The translations under genes and the position numbers were made by a program. From Patescibacteria group bacterium (GTDB lineage: Bacteria; Patescibacteriota; Minisyncoccia; Phycocordibacterales; XYD1-FULL-46-19), in NCBI GenBank assembly GCA_030917625.1, contig JAUPUJ010000037.1, positions 1 to 5,613 of the forward strand: 5,613 nucleotides of DNA, read 5' to 3'. The notes beneath the pieces are model-generated. The model did no database searches. It was not told the DNA's origin and worked only from the letters and a program-made list of their open reading frames with translations. Shown one piece after another: positions 1 through 5,613 of this stretch; position 1 is the first letter of the stretch, and each line of letters starts with the position of its first letter.

Positions 1-404
1 CGAGGTGCATTGGCATCGCCAGCAAAAACTGTAATGTATAATCTTTCGGGGTCTAAGCCGAAACCTTCATCAATAGAAGTGAGAAGTTCATAACTCCAAG
101 TGATGGCTTCTTCTTTGAAATAGTCACCGAGCGACCAATTACCCATCATTTCAAAAAACGTGTCGTGAGTGGCGTCTCCGACTTCATCTATATCTTGAGT
201 GCGGACACATTTTTGAATATTGGCGAGTCTCCTGCCGGCTGGGTGATCTTTGCCCATTAAAAATGGCACTAGAGGTTGCATACCAGCAGTATTAAAAAGG
301 ACTGATGGATCATTTTCAGGGACTAAAGAAGCTGAGGGTAAAATAGAATGATTTCTATTTTTGAAAAAATCTAAAAATATTTTTCTAATTTCTTCGGATT
401 GCAT
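1..404 (-). CDS. alaS: Alanyl-tRNA synthetase, N-terminal part (3' end outside window)
   Basis: AlaRS is the cytoplasmic class II enzyme that attaches alanine to tRNA-Ala using ATP. The 134 visible codons are the start of its catalytic domain. The protein opens with [17 protein letters not shown], followed by the family block [19 protein letters not shown] (residues about 27-45), then [13 protein letters not shown] (65-77) and [17 protein letters not shown] (80-96). These match the aminoacylation-domain motifs I know from bacterial AlaRS. The segment between the Arg of KCVRTQ and the His of HDTFFE is shorter than in E. coli AlaRS, a form I associate with CPR enzymes (recollection). The ATG at 404-402 was chosen because the family motif begins almost at once. 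No Shine-Dalgarno sequence precedes it. The gene follows mnmA by 45 bases and may have its own promoter. The frame runs off the window at base 1, so the editing and C-Ala domains cannot be judged. Confidence 0.96.
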   Translation of the reverse strand, partial: MQSEEIRKIFLDFFKNRNHSILPSASLVPENDPSVLFNTAGMQPLVPFLMGKDHPAGRRLANIQKCVRTQDIDEVGDATHDTFFEMMGNWSLGDYFKEEAITWSYELLTSIDEGFGLDPERLYITVFAGDANAP

Positions 405-411
405 AGATTTA

Positions 412-440
412 ATACTAGCTAAAATAAAGCCTTTTGGCAA
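412..440 (-). promoter_or_regulatory. Candidate sigma70-type promoter for alaS, near-leaderless
   Basis: On the minus strand, TTGCCA (440-435, 5 of 6 matches to TTGACA) is followed after exactly 17 bases by TAGTAT (417-412, 4 of 6 matches to TATAAT). The expected start of transcription, about seven bases further on, falls at or next to the A of the alaS ATG at 404, so the transcript would be leaderless or nearly so. The site fills the short gap between mnmA and alaS. Read-through from the mnmA transcript is equally possible. The call rests on base matching alone, and AT-rich DNA produces such matches by chance. Confidence 0.45.
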
Positions 441-449
441 AATGAATAT

Positions 450-1517
450 TTATTGGATAACCCCACCACCCAGGCAAATATCACCATCATAAATCACTAG
501 CGACTGACCGCTGGCGATATCATTTTTAGCTTCAGTTATCTCGACCAACCACGTGTCACTGTTTTTTTTAATAAGACAAGGCAATAATTCACCCCGATAG
601 CGATAGCGACACGAATACTTTTTATTAGAATTTGGTAAATCACTATTCCAATTGCAATCAATTAATTTAATCACTTCTGACTCCAAATCCCCCTCTTCTT
701 TAGCAGTAGATACTATTAAAATATTTTTTTCTACATCTTTACCGACAATATAATAAGGGCTGTCGTGGTCGGTTTTTTGAGTAATAGAAAAACCATGGCG
801 TTGACCGAGGGTATAAAAATAAACTCCATCGTGGACACCTATCTCTTCCCCATTTTCATTAACCACCACCCCTTTCTTTACCTCTAAATAGTTTTGCAAA
901 AATTCCGCCATATCGAGCTTGCCCAAGAAACATACACCTTGGCTATCTTTTTTAGTGGCAGTAAATAAATTTCTTTTTTCGGCTTCTAGTCTGACATCTT
1001 GTTTTTCTAAGTGGCCAATCGGAAACAAAATATGGCCCAATTGCTCCTTTTTCAAAGTCCATAAAAAATAGGTTTGATCTTTGTTTTGATCATAACCCAT
1101 AATCATTTTAAAATCTTCGTCATCTTTTTTTATTTGAGCATAATGTCCGGTCGCAACAAAATCCGCCCCTTCACTTCTGGCCCACTGGAAAAATTTACCG
1201 AATTTAATTTCCTTATTGCACATCACATCAGGATTTGGAGTTCGACCGGCTTTATACTCGGAAATTAAATAGTCCACCACCTCTTCTTTGTATTCTTTGG
1301 ACAAATCTAGAGTTTTAAAAGGAATAGATAACTGAGCCGCCACTCGCATGGCATCCCGTCTATCATCTTTCCAAGTACAAGGCACACCAGGAGCCTCCCA
1401 GGCCCTAATAAAGACGCCAATCACATTGTAACCAGCTTCTTTTAAGATAGCGGCCGATAGTGAACTATCCACACCGCCCGACATACCCACATAGACTGTT
1501 TGTTTTGCCTGTTCCAT
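450..1517 (-). CDS. mnmA: tRNA-specific 2-thiouridylase MnmA
   Basis: MnmA activates U34 of the Lys, Glu and Gln tRNAs with ATP and replaces its 2-oxygen with sulfur, giving the s2U wobble base that stabilises codon reading. The 355-residue product is close to the family's usual 350-380. The N-terminal PP-loop SGGVDSS sits at residues 13-19. The two catalytic cysteines are present: Cys100 in GRTPNPDVMCNKEIKFG, with the conserved Asp97, and Cys196 in DSQGVCFLG. TLGQRHG (236-242) marks the central domain. The end, ASGQSLVIYDGDICLGGGVI, is the normal beta-barrel terminus, so the gene is complete. The stretch VPCTWKDDRRDAMRVAAQL (45-63) replaces the acidic CT-containing segment of the E. coli enzyme and is a form I associate with CPR MnmA (recollection). 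The ATG at 1517 is preceded only by AAAGTGGAATT, a poor ribosome site. The exonuclease gene ends 47 bases upstream with no terminator between them, so co-transcription is likely. The sulfur donor cannot be inferred from this window. Confidence 0.97.
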   Translation of the reverse strand: MEQAKQTVYVGMSGGVDSSLSAAILKEAGYNVIGVFIRAWEAPGVPCTWKDDRRDAMRVAAQLSIPFKTLDLSKEYKEEVVDYLISEYKAGRTPNPDVMCNKEIKFGKFFQWARSEGADFVATGHYAQIKKDDEDFKMIMGYDQNKDQTYFLWTLKKEQLGHILFPIGHLEKQDVRLEAEKRNLFTATKKDSQGVCFLGKLDMAEFLQNYLEVKKGVVVNENGEEIGVHDGVYFYTLGQRHGFSITQKTDHDSPYYIVGKDVEKNILIVSTAKEEGDLESEVIKLIDCNWNSDLPNSNKKYSCRYRYRGELLPCLIKKNSDTWLVEITEAKNDIASGQSLVIYDGDICLGGGVIQ

Positions 1518-1564
1518 AATTCCACTTTACTAATATCTGGAGTTAAAGCAACCCCAAAATAAAA

Positions 1565-2119
1565 CTAGATCTCTAGTAGTTTTTTATAGACTTCCATCGT
1601 GGCCCTGGCATCAGCGAGCGCGGTGTGGGCTTTACTATTAGTGATTCCTAAGAGTTCAGACAAAGCGCCCAGTGAAAAAGCCTGGGCTTTTTCATGATGA
1701 TACAACCTGGCAAAAGCAATAGAAATAGTATCGAGCTTACCATAATGCATTTTGTTTTCGACACCTGACTCCACAAAAGCTTGATCGATAAAACGTAAAT
1801 CAAAAGCCATATTATGAGCCACAAAAGTCGCCCCGGCAGTTTTTTCTGCAAAATCTTTCATCACCTGCTCAAGATCAGCAGCAAAAAGCCAATCACCTTC
1901 ATTGTAGCCATTAATGCGTAATGCTTGTGGGTCAGCAGTTTCCAGGCGACGCGGTTTAACTTTATATTCTAATTCGTGAATAATCTCAAGTTTAGGTCCG
2001 CGACCATTTTCACCTGGTACTTGCCTCACGATAATCGCCCCCAATTCAATAATTTCATTTTTAATCGGATCAAAACCAGTTGTCTCGACATCCACGAAAG
2101 CTAAATTATGTTTTTTCAT
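1565..2119 (-). CDS. Stand-alone DEDDh 3'-5' exonuclease (DnaQ/PolC-exo-like)
   Basis: This 184-residue protein is a single RNase H-fold exonuclease domain of the DnaQ family, which removes nucleotides from 3' ends using two metal ions. All three motifs are intact. Exo I is FVDVETTGFD with Asp10 and Glu12, Exo II is HNMAFDLRFI (102-111) with Asp107, and Exo III is HTALADARAT with His165 and Asp170. His165 places it in the DEDDh class. It could be the separate proofreading (epsilon-like) subunit of the replicative polymerase, or a repair or RNA-trimming nuclease. The sequence alone does not decide, so no symbol is given. There is no polymerase, UvrC/GIY-YIG or BRCT extension. An insert at about 33-43 (QVPGENGRGPK) lengthens the loop after the first beta strands. 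The ATG at 2119 is the natural start because the first motif begins at residue 8. It lacks a Shine-Dalgarno sequence. It is the first gene after the terminator/promoter pair and is probably co-transcribed with mnmA. Confidence 0.9.
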   Translation of the reverse strand: MKKHNLAFVDVETTGFDPIKNEIIELGAIIVRQVPGENGRGPKLEIIHELEYKVKPRRLETADPQALRINGYNEGDWLFAADLEQVMKDFAEKTAGATFVAHNMAFDLRFIDQAFVESGVENKMHYGKLDTISIAFARLYHHEKAQAFSLGALSELLGITNSKAHTALADARATMEVYKKLLEI

Positions 2120-2156
2120 TAAAAAATTTTAGGTCAAATAAATAATAACAGCTAGC

Positions 2157-2185
2157 AGTATAATATTTTTAAAACTTTAAGACAA
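2157..2185 (-). promoter_or_regulatory. Probable sigma70-type promoter for the exonuclease-mnmA unit
   Basis: On the minus strand, TTGTCT (2185-2180, 4 of 6 matches to TTGACA) and TATACT (2162-2157, 5 of 6 matches to TATAAT) are separated by 17 bases of almost pure A/T. Transcription would begin near 2150, leaving a leader of about 30 bases before the ATG at 2119. That leader (GTTATTATTTATTTGACC and onward) holds no Shine-Dalgarno sequence. The placement directly after the mltG terminator is what a new transcription unit would need, which raises confidence above that of an isolated match. Confidence 0.6.
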
Positions 2186-2220
2186 AAGAAAAAGCCGGTT
2201 CCGACAGTCAGAACCGGCTT
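2182..2220 (-). terminator. Rho-independent terminator after mltG
   Basis: A perfect 10-bp inverted repeat, AAGCCGGTTC (2220-2211) and GAACCGGCTT (2201-2192) on the minus strand, encloses a 9-base loop (2210-2202). It runs straight into the T-rich tract TTTCTTTTGT on the same strand. The hairpin begins 20 bases after the mltG stop codon. On the plus strand the hairpin is not followed by a T-run, so it acts in one direction and ends the block that includes mltG. Confidence 0.92.
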
Positions 2221-2240
2221 AGATAAGTTTATTTACCCCT

Positions 2241-3326
2241 CTATTTCCCCAAAAACTGCTTTCTAAATCGCAGATGGTCGTCATAAGTCCGAGCATAATG
2301 CATCTCACTATTGTAATCAGACAAGTAAAACCAATAGTCATTAGGTTCTGGATAAAGGGCGGCTTCAATTGAGTCTAAACTTGGTGAAGCAATTGGTCCG
2401 GGTGGCAGACCTTCATACAAATAAGTATTATAAGGCGAATCAAATTTTAAGTCGGCTCGAGTTAAGTCAAAAGTGTTTTTACCAAAAATAAAGGGGAAAA
2501 CAGCGTCTACTTGGAGCTTCATCCCAGTTTCTATTCGCTTCCACAAAATTCCAGAAATAATTTTTCTTGATTCGGAAGTAATCCCCTCTTTTTCTAAAAT
2601 AGAGGCCATGACAATAATTTCTTCTTCAGAATATTGTGATTCGGCCATATCTTCTTTGAGATGGGCTATTTTATCTTCAAAATTTTGCTTCATTTCTTTA
2701 ACGATATCGCGTTCGCTAACACTGGGAGAAAAGAAATAGGTATCGGGAAATAGATAACCTTCCTGACCTTTAGTTAGAAGAAGAAAACGGCCACGATTAA
2801 AATTAGGTAGATTGCGCCCTAAAACATTGGCCATTTGCCGTAAGTTTAAACCCTCAGGAATAGTAATTTTAATATGATCAATACCATAATTGCCGGTTGA
2901 GACATGATAAATAACTTTAAGCAAAGTCATTCTTTCGATAAAGAAATAATTACCTTTGATCACTAATTTTTCTTCGCCTCCAAAGAGACCAAAACCAAAA
3001 CGATATATAGATTCAAAAGCTAAGCTGGATTTTATAACTCCTTTTTCATCTAAAATTTTAGCCGCTTCTTTCACACTCACTCCTTCAGGCAACTCAATAA
3101 ATTGTTTAACGGGAAAATTTCTTGGTGGGTGAAAAAAGAAAAAATAGACTGAAAATATTACAAAAAAAATAGCCGCCAAAAAAGCAATTCGTCTATTTAC
3201 TGCATGAGAAAAACGGTGACTAATAAGAGCGGTATTTGTTTTATGGAAGATGGCCAAAAAAGAATCCTTCAAGTGATGAGGTGGTGGCGTTGGCATGTCG
3301 TTATTGTTTTGTGGAAGTATAGCCAT
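2241..3326 (-). CDS. mltG: Endolytic murein transglycosylase MltG (YceG-like)
   Basis: MltG is a membrane-anchored lytic transglycosylase that cleaves nascent peptidoglycan strands from the outer face of the cytoplasmic membrane and so sets glycan chain length. The 361-residue product has a basic, proline-containing cytoplasmic tail (1-46) and one membrane helix (about 47-66, IAFLAAIFFVIFSVYFFFF). A LysM-like small domain follows (about 76-160, LPEGVSVKEAAKILDEKGVI and later IPEGLNLRQMANVL). The YceG catalytic domain carries EGYLFPDTYFF (189-199), ASILEKEG (241-248), GMKLQVDAV (268-276) and YNTYLYEGLPPGPIASP (299-315). Glu245 in the ILEKE motif matches the catalytic glutamate of the family. 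The length is normal and the C-terminus is complete. The ATG at 3326 lies 6 bases after the preceding stop codon with no Shine-Dalgarno sequence, suggesting coupled translation. A second ATG at residue 11 is a possible alternative start, also without a ribosome site. The terminator at 2182-2220 follows. Confidence 0.96.
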   Translation of the reverse strand: MAILPQNNNDMPTPPPHHLKDSFLAIFHKTNTALISHRFSHAVNRRIAFLAAIFFVIFSVYFFFFHPPRNFPVKQFIELPEGVSVKEAAKILDEKGVIKSSLAFESIYRFGFGLFGGEEKLVIKGNYFFIERMTLLKVIYHVSTGNYGIDHIKITIPEGLNLRQMANVLGRNLPNFNRGRFLLLTKGQEGYLFPDTYFFSPSVSERDIVKEMKQNFEDKIAHLKEDMAESQYSEEEIIVMASILEKEGITSESRKIISGILWKRIETGMKLQVDAVFPFIFGKNTFDLTRADLKFDSPYNTYLYEGLPPGPIASPSLDSIEAALYPEPNDYWFYLSDYNSEMHYARTYDDHLRFRKQFLGK

Positions 3327-3332
3327 GATAAA

Positions 3333-4559
3333 TTACAAAGGTAAATTTGCTGGTGGTTCTGATCTCTTAGACTCAATACGGCCCAAACTTGGGGTCCCAG
3401 CCACTGCTCCAGGGAAACGATAAATAGTTGCTAATTCTTCAGTCGTTAAAATAAAAGGTGGTTTTTTATAAGGCGGATAAAAATAAGAACGACGACGGAA
3501 GGCATCAAAAAATTGCCATTTTTGTTTGATAGTTCTTTTGCCAGTCATGTCCTGCCAGGGATAATCAAATCCGACTCGCTCTCCTGGTTTAAAACCATTT
3601 AAATGCTGAGAACTAAACTGTTTAGTACTGCCAATAATACCAGAAATAGCCCCGCTGTTGAATTGTTCTTTTTTAGCTATATAAACAAATCTCCAACCAC
3701 AATCAAAAGCAGCTTTTTCCATACTTCTTTGAATAGCGAGGGCCGAGTTCTTTTCGCCCTCAGTTTGAGTATAATCACCAATATTAAACTTTCCCTCCTG
3801 AGGTTTTACATCTTTGTGATACAGTTTGACGATCTCGGCTTTAGCCGCTTCTTTCCAATCAACTTTAGTAAACCAAGTTCCTTTTTTAATAAATCTCTTG
3901 GTTGTGGCCCTAATTAAAATCTGACTCCATATTTCTTCACCAGGTAAAATATTACCCAAAACTTCGATCATAGGAGTAATAGGATCAACCTTAACCTCTT
4001 CTTTGGGGGCTTTGTCTAAACCGTAATCAACATAAGTCTTGATTGGAAAATGATCATCTTTAGTTAAAGCAAAATTAACACCCCACAAATCCCAAGACCC
4101 CGAGGCTTTTTCATAGGGCACTCTAAGTGTATAGTCTTCAACTTGTTTAATTTCTATTTCAGGAAACTGAGAATAAATATGAGCCTCAATTGCATTTTTA
4201 AAGCCTTTTTGAGTTCTAATGTAAAAGTGAACATCACCCCCAAAAGAGGCCATTTCTAAAGAAAACCAGACTGGCACAAAACCATTCCACCAGCGCTCAA
4301 TAAAAGTACCTTCTTTGCCTTGATTAAAAATCGCGAGCAAAACCTCCATCGCTTGCGGTGGTTTGTCTATAATCCGAGGAATTTTAATTTCGAGTAATAG
4401 CCATTCTAACTTAGAAATAAATAGAGTCTGTCGGTATAAAATCCAGACTTTCCAAGCTATTATCACTAAAAGAAGTGGAATTAAATACAAAAAATATACC
4501 CCGGCGACAGCGAGTAAACTTTTAAGGGGCGGGGCAATTACCAGTAAAAAATCATCCAT
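3333..4559 (-). CDS. Membrane-anchored protein like the N-terminal region of CPR TraD/VirD4-type proteins, without the ATPase
   Basis: The function is unknown. The 408-residue protein has one long or two short hydrophobic segments at residues 14-41 (LLAVAGVYFLYLIPLLLVII and onward), then a large soluble part. WWNGFVPVWFSLEMASFGGD (90-109), HFYIRTQKGF, IYSQFPEIEIKQVEDYTLRV, DYPWQDMTGKRT (332-343) and FILTTEELATIYRFPG (369-384) resemble, from memory, the conserved region that precedes the ATPase in VirD4/TraD-like coupling proteins of Patescibacteria; the family name DUF8128 comes to mind but is unverified. The protein ends at SEPPANLPL, just where the nucleotide-binding domain would begin. There is no Walker A or B motif, and mltG starts 6 bases later, so no ATPase remnant is present. 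It is therefore either a genuine stand-alone form or a fixed truncation. The close spacing to mltG suggests one transcript and possibly an envelope role (inference). The ATG at 4559 gives the membrane segment its expected N-terminal place. It has no Shine-Dalgarno sequence. Confidence 0.8.
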   Translation of the reverse strand: MDDFLLVIAPPLKSLLAVAGVYFLYLIPLLLVIIAWKVWILYRQTLFISKLEWLLLEIKIPRIIDKPPQAMEVLLAIFNQGKEGTFIERWWNGFVPVWFSLEMASFGGDVHFYIRTQKGFKNAIEAHIYSQFPEIEIKQVEDYTLRVPYEKASGSWDLWGVNFALTKDDHFPIKTYVDYGLDKAPKEEVKVDPITPMIEVLGNILPGEEIWSQILIRATTKRFIKKGTWFTKVDWKEAAKAEIVKLYHKDVKPQEGKFNIGDYTQTEGEKNSALAIQRSMEKAAFDCGWRFVYIAKKEQFNSGAISGIIGSTKQFSSQHLNGFKPGERVGFDYPWQDMTGKRTIKQKWQFFDAFRRRSYFYPPYKKPPFILTTEELATIYRFPGAVAGTPSLGRIESKRSEPPANLPL

Positions 4560-4571
4560 AAGTATATGGGT

Positions 4572-4580
4572 ATTTTACCA
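4572..4580 (-). promoter_or_regulatory. Weak extended -10 candidate before the 3333-4559 gene
   Basis: The minus-strand string TGGTAAAAT (4580-4572) has the TGn extension and a 5-of-6 match to TATAAT, and would start transcription about five bases before the ATG at 4559. At the right distance upstream there is only a T-run, with no -35 match. The 43-base gap could equally be ordinary operon spacing after the upstream gene. Confidence 0.25.
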
Positions 4581-4602
4581 GATTTGGAGTGATAAAAAAA
4601 CT

Positions 4603-5613
4603 CTAGAGTAGTGTATAACGACCACTAGAATCTTTTTTGAAGAAATTAGGATTTTGGAGATTAACTAGGATTGTGTTTTCTTTAACATGACGTTCTCTTA
4701 AAACTTTAGCAACAATGTCTTCACGTTTTAAAGCACCGTCTTTTTTCAAAATATCTCGAATAACGTCTATAACAATACCTGGTTTATAACCCCATTCAGT
4801 CAGAGCGTACAATCCTCTACCTACAAGCACAAAACGTTTATCTTTGATTAATTCATTATGACAAGTTGCAGGATGAGCATTACGATTGAACAGACGGGAA
4901 ATATTGCTCGCCACTTCTTCAAAGTGCATAGGAGAGCCATGTTGGCGCAATACTAAATATGCATAATCACGAATGCCACGCATTCGAATATTTGGAGACT
5001 TAGACAAACCCCATTCACCTAAAGGATTTTGGTCAATAAGTTTAGAAATACGTAACCATTTCTGAGCTAAAATTTTATTATCCAAAGCCGCTGTATCAGC
5101 AATTTCTTTCACTTCTTTAAGGAGTAAATCAACTAAATCTTGTTCACCCATCAAATCTTGAGCTGACATTTTGCTAGAAATTTTTCGCAAAGAGCTTTCT
5201 ACCTGAGCAGCCACGGCGCCATCTACTGTCCACCGGTGGTGAAATTCATTATCTTCACGTAATTTTGTAAACACATCAGACAAAACTAATAAGAAGTGAA
5301 TATGGTTTTGACTCCCCTTATCACTAGTGATCTGAGTTAAAAATTCTTGTTCATGAACTATGCCACCATAGTTTTCCATAATCCCTTTAAGCTCTTCAAT
5401 TATAGCTTTGACTTCATTAAAAACTGGGGCTTTTCTTATAGTATTGAGAGAGAAATTTTCTATTTGGCGGACTCTTTCCCGAGTAATTCCGTACTCACTA
5501 CCAATAGCCTCTAGAGTTAGAGCGGTAGTATTTTTACCCAAACCATATCTTTTAGTAATTACATCGCAAGCACGATCGGATAAGACGGTCAGCAACTTTT
5601 TAGTTACCTCTTT
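4603..5613 (-). CDS. Sigma region-4-like HTH plus HARE-HTH/RpoE-delta-like regulator (5' end outside window)
   Basis: This is a probable DNA-binding or RNA-polymerase-associated regulator. Residues are numbered from the TTG codon at 5595. Residues 5-55 form a sigma70 region-4-type helix-turn-helix, with DRACDVITKRYGLG, then LTLEAIGSEYGITRERVRQIEN (split over 27-47), the -35-recognition signature. There is no sigma region 2, so it is not a complete sigma factor. A mostly helical middle (about 60-200) follows. The winged-helix segment YAYLVLRQHGSPMHFEEVAS...FVLVGRGLYALTEWGY (211-270) is of the HARE-HTH/RNA polymerase delta type. A second small winged-helix-like unit (about 272-330) ends in SSGRYTLL. 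The frame stays open to the window edge, adding KEVTKK before Leu-Leu-Thr, which fits the usual helix before this HTH. The true start therefore probably lies outside. AGAGGT ten bases before the TTG could act as a ribosome site, so that codon is a less likely alternative start. The gene ends 43 bases before the next one. Confidence 0.85.
   Translation of the reverse strand, partial: KEVTKKLLTVLSDRACDVITKRYGLGKNTTALTLEAIGSEYGITRERVRQIENFSLNTIRKAPVFNEVKAIIEELKGIMENYGGIVHEQEFLTQITSDKGSQNHIHFLLVLSDVFTKLREDNEFHHRWTVDGAVAAQVESSLRKISSKMSAQDLMGEQDLVDLLLKEVKEIADTAALDNKILAQKWLRISKLIDQNPLGEWGLSKSPNIRMRGIRDYAYLVLRQHGSPMHFEEVASNISRLFNRNAHPATCHNELIKDKRFVLVGRGLYALTEWGYKPGIVIDVIRDILKKDGALKREDIVAKVLRERHVKENTILVNLQNPNFFKKDSSGRYTLL

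Noticed and set aside
421..440. Small hairpin GCC-AAAA-GGC followed by TTTATTTT between mnmA and alaS, read as a terminator.
   Set aside because: A three-pair stem is too short, and the same bases are better explained as the -35 region and spacer of a promoter.
1074..1268. Plus-strand open frame of 64 codons.
   Set aside because: It lies wholly inside mnmA on the opposite strand, whose protein is conserved. The translated sequence has no recognisable domain.
1518..1564. A promoter before mnmA (TTGGGG, 16 bases, TATTAG).
   Set aside because: Only 3 of 6 and 4 of 6 matches with suboptimal spacing. Co-transcription with the exonuclease gene is simpler.
1648..1851. Minus-strand open frame of 67 codons in another frame.
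   Set aside because: It is nested within the exonuclease gene, whose active-site motifs show which frame is used.
2473..2739. Plus-strand open frame of 88 codons.
   Set aside because: It is antisense to the catalytic domain of mltG and has no family motif. It is a by-product of the coding bias of the real gene.
4594..4609. Palindrome ACTCTAGAGT over the stop codon of the 4603-5613 gene, followed on the minus strand by a run of seven T, looking like a terminator.
   Set aside because: The palindrome has no room for a loop. At most three base pairs with a four-base loop can form, too weak for an intrinsic terminator.
3603..4611. Plus-strand open frames at 3603-3917 and 4363-4611.
   Set aside because: Both lie almost entirely antisense to the 3333-4559 gene and show low-complexity, motif-free translations.
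1..5613. Recoding of TGA as glycine, as in some CPR lineages.
   Set aside because: All genes read at full length under the standard code with TAA or TAG stops, and tryptophan uses TGG. No in-frame TGA needs explaining.

Overview
This is an AT-rich, gene-dense stretch in which every supported gene lies on the minus strand. The gene content points to a Candidate Phyla Radiation (Patescibacteria) genome, most likely a Parcubacteria-type lineage. Three things suggest this. A region-4-type sigma helix-turn-helix is joined to a HARE-HTH/RpoE-delta-like tail. A protein resembles the N-terminal, non-ATPase part of the TraD/VirD4-like proteins common in that group. The AlaRS and MnmA sequences have a style I associate with CPR bacteria. 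This assignment rests on remembered family patterns, not on a search. The visible stop codons are TAA or TAG and none of the reading frames needs TGA as a sense codon, so nothing suggests the recoded TGA=Gly code of Gracilibacteria/Absconditabacteria.

Read in the direction of transcription (high to low coordinates), the first block holds three genes: a sigma4/HARE-HTH regulator whose 5' end lies outside the window (4603-5613), a membrane-anchored protein of the coupling-protein N-terminal type (3333-4559), and the endolytic murein transglycosylase mltG (2241-3326). It closes with a strong intrinsic terminator (2182-2220). A sigma70-like promoter (2157-2185) begins in the terminator's U-tract and opens the second block: a stand-alone DEDDh 3'-5' exonuclease (1565-2119), the tRNA 2-thiouridylase mnmA (450-1517) and the start of alaS (1-404, 3' end outside the window). 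alaS also has a possible promoter of its own, placed so that its transcript would be nearly leaderless.

The first block combines a transcription-associated regulator with two membrane proteins, one of which sets glycan strand length. The second block combines nucleic-acid maintenance (exonuclease) with translation (tRNA thiolation and alanine charging). No intergenic gap exceeds about 125 bases. I see no tRNA, rRNA, CRISPR array, insertion sequence or other mobile element. None of the starts visible in the window has a convincing Shine-Dalgarno sequence.

I do not see an undescribed system. The two least understood items are the protein at 3333-4559 and the regulator at 4603-5613. Everything else is ordinary housekeeping.
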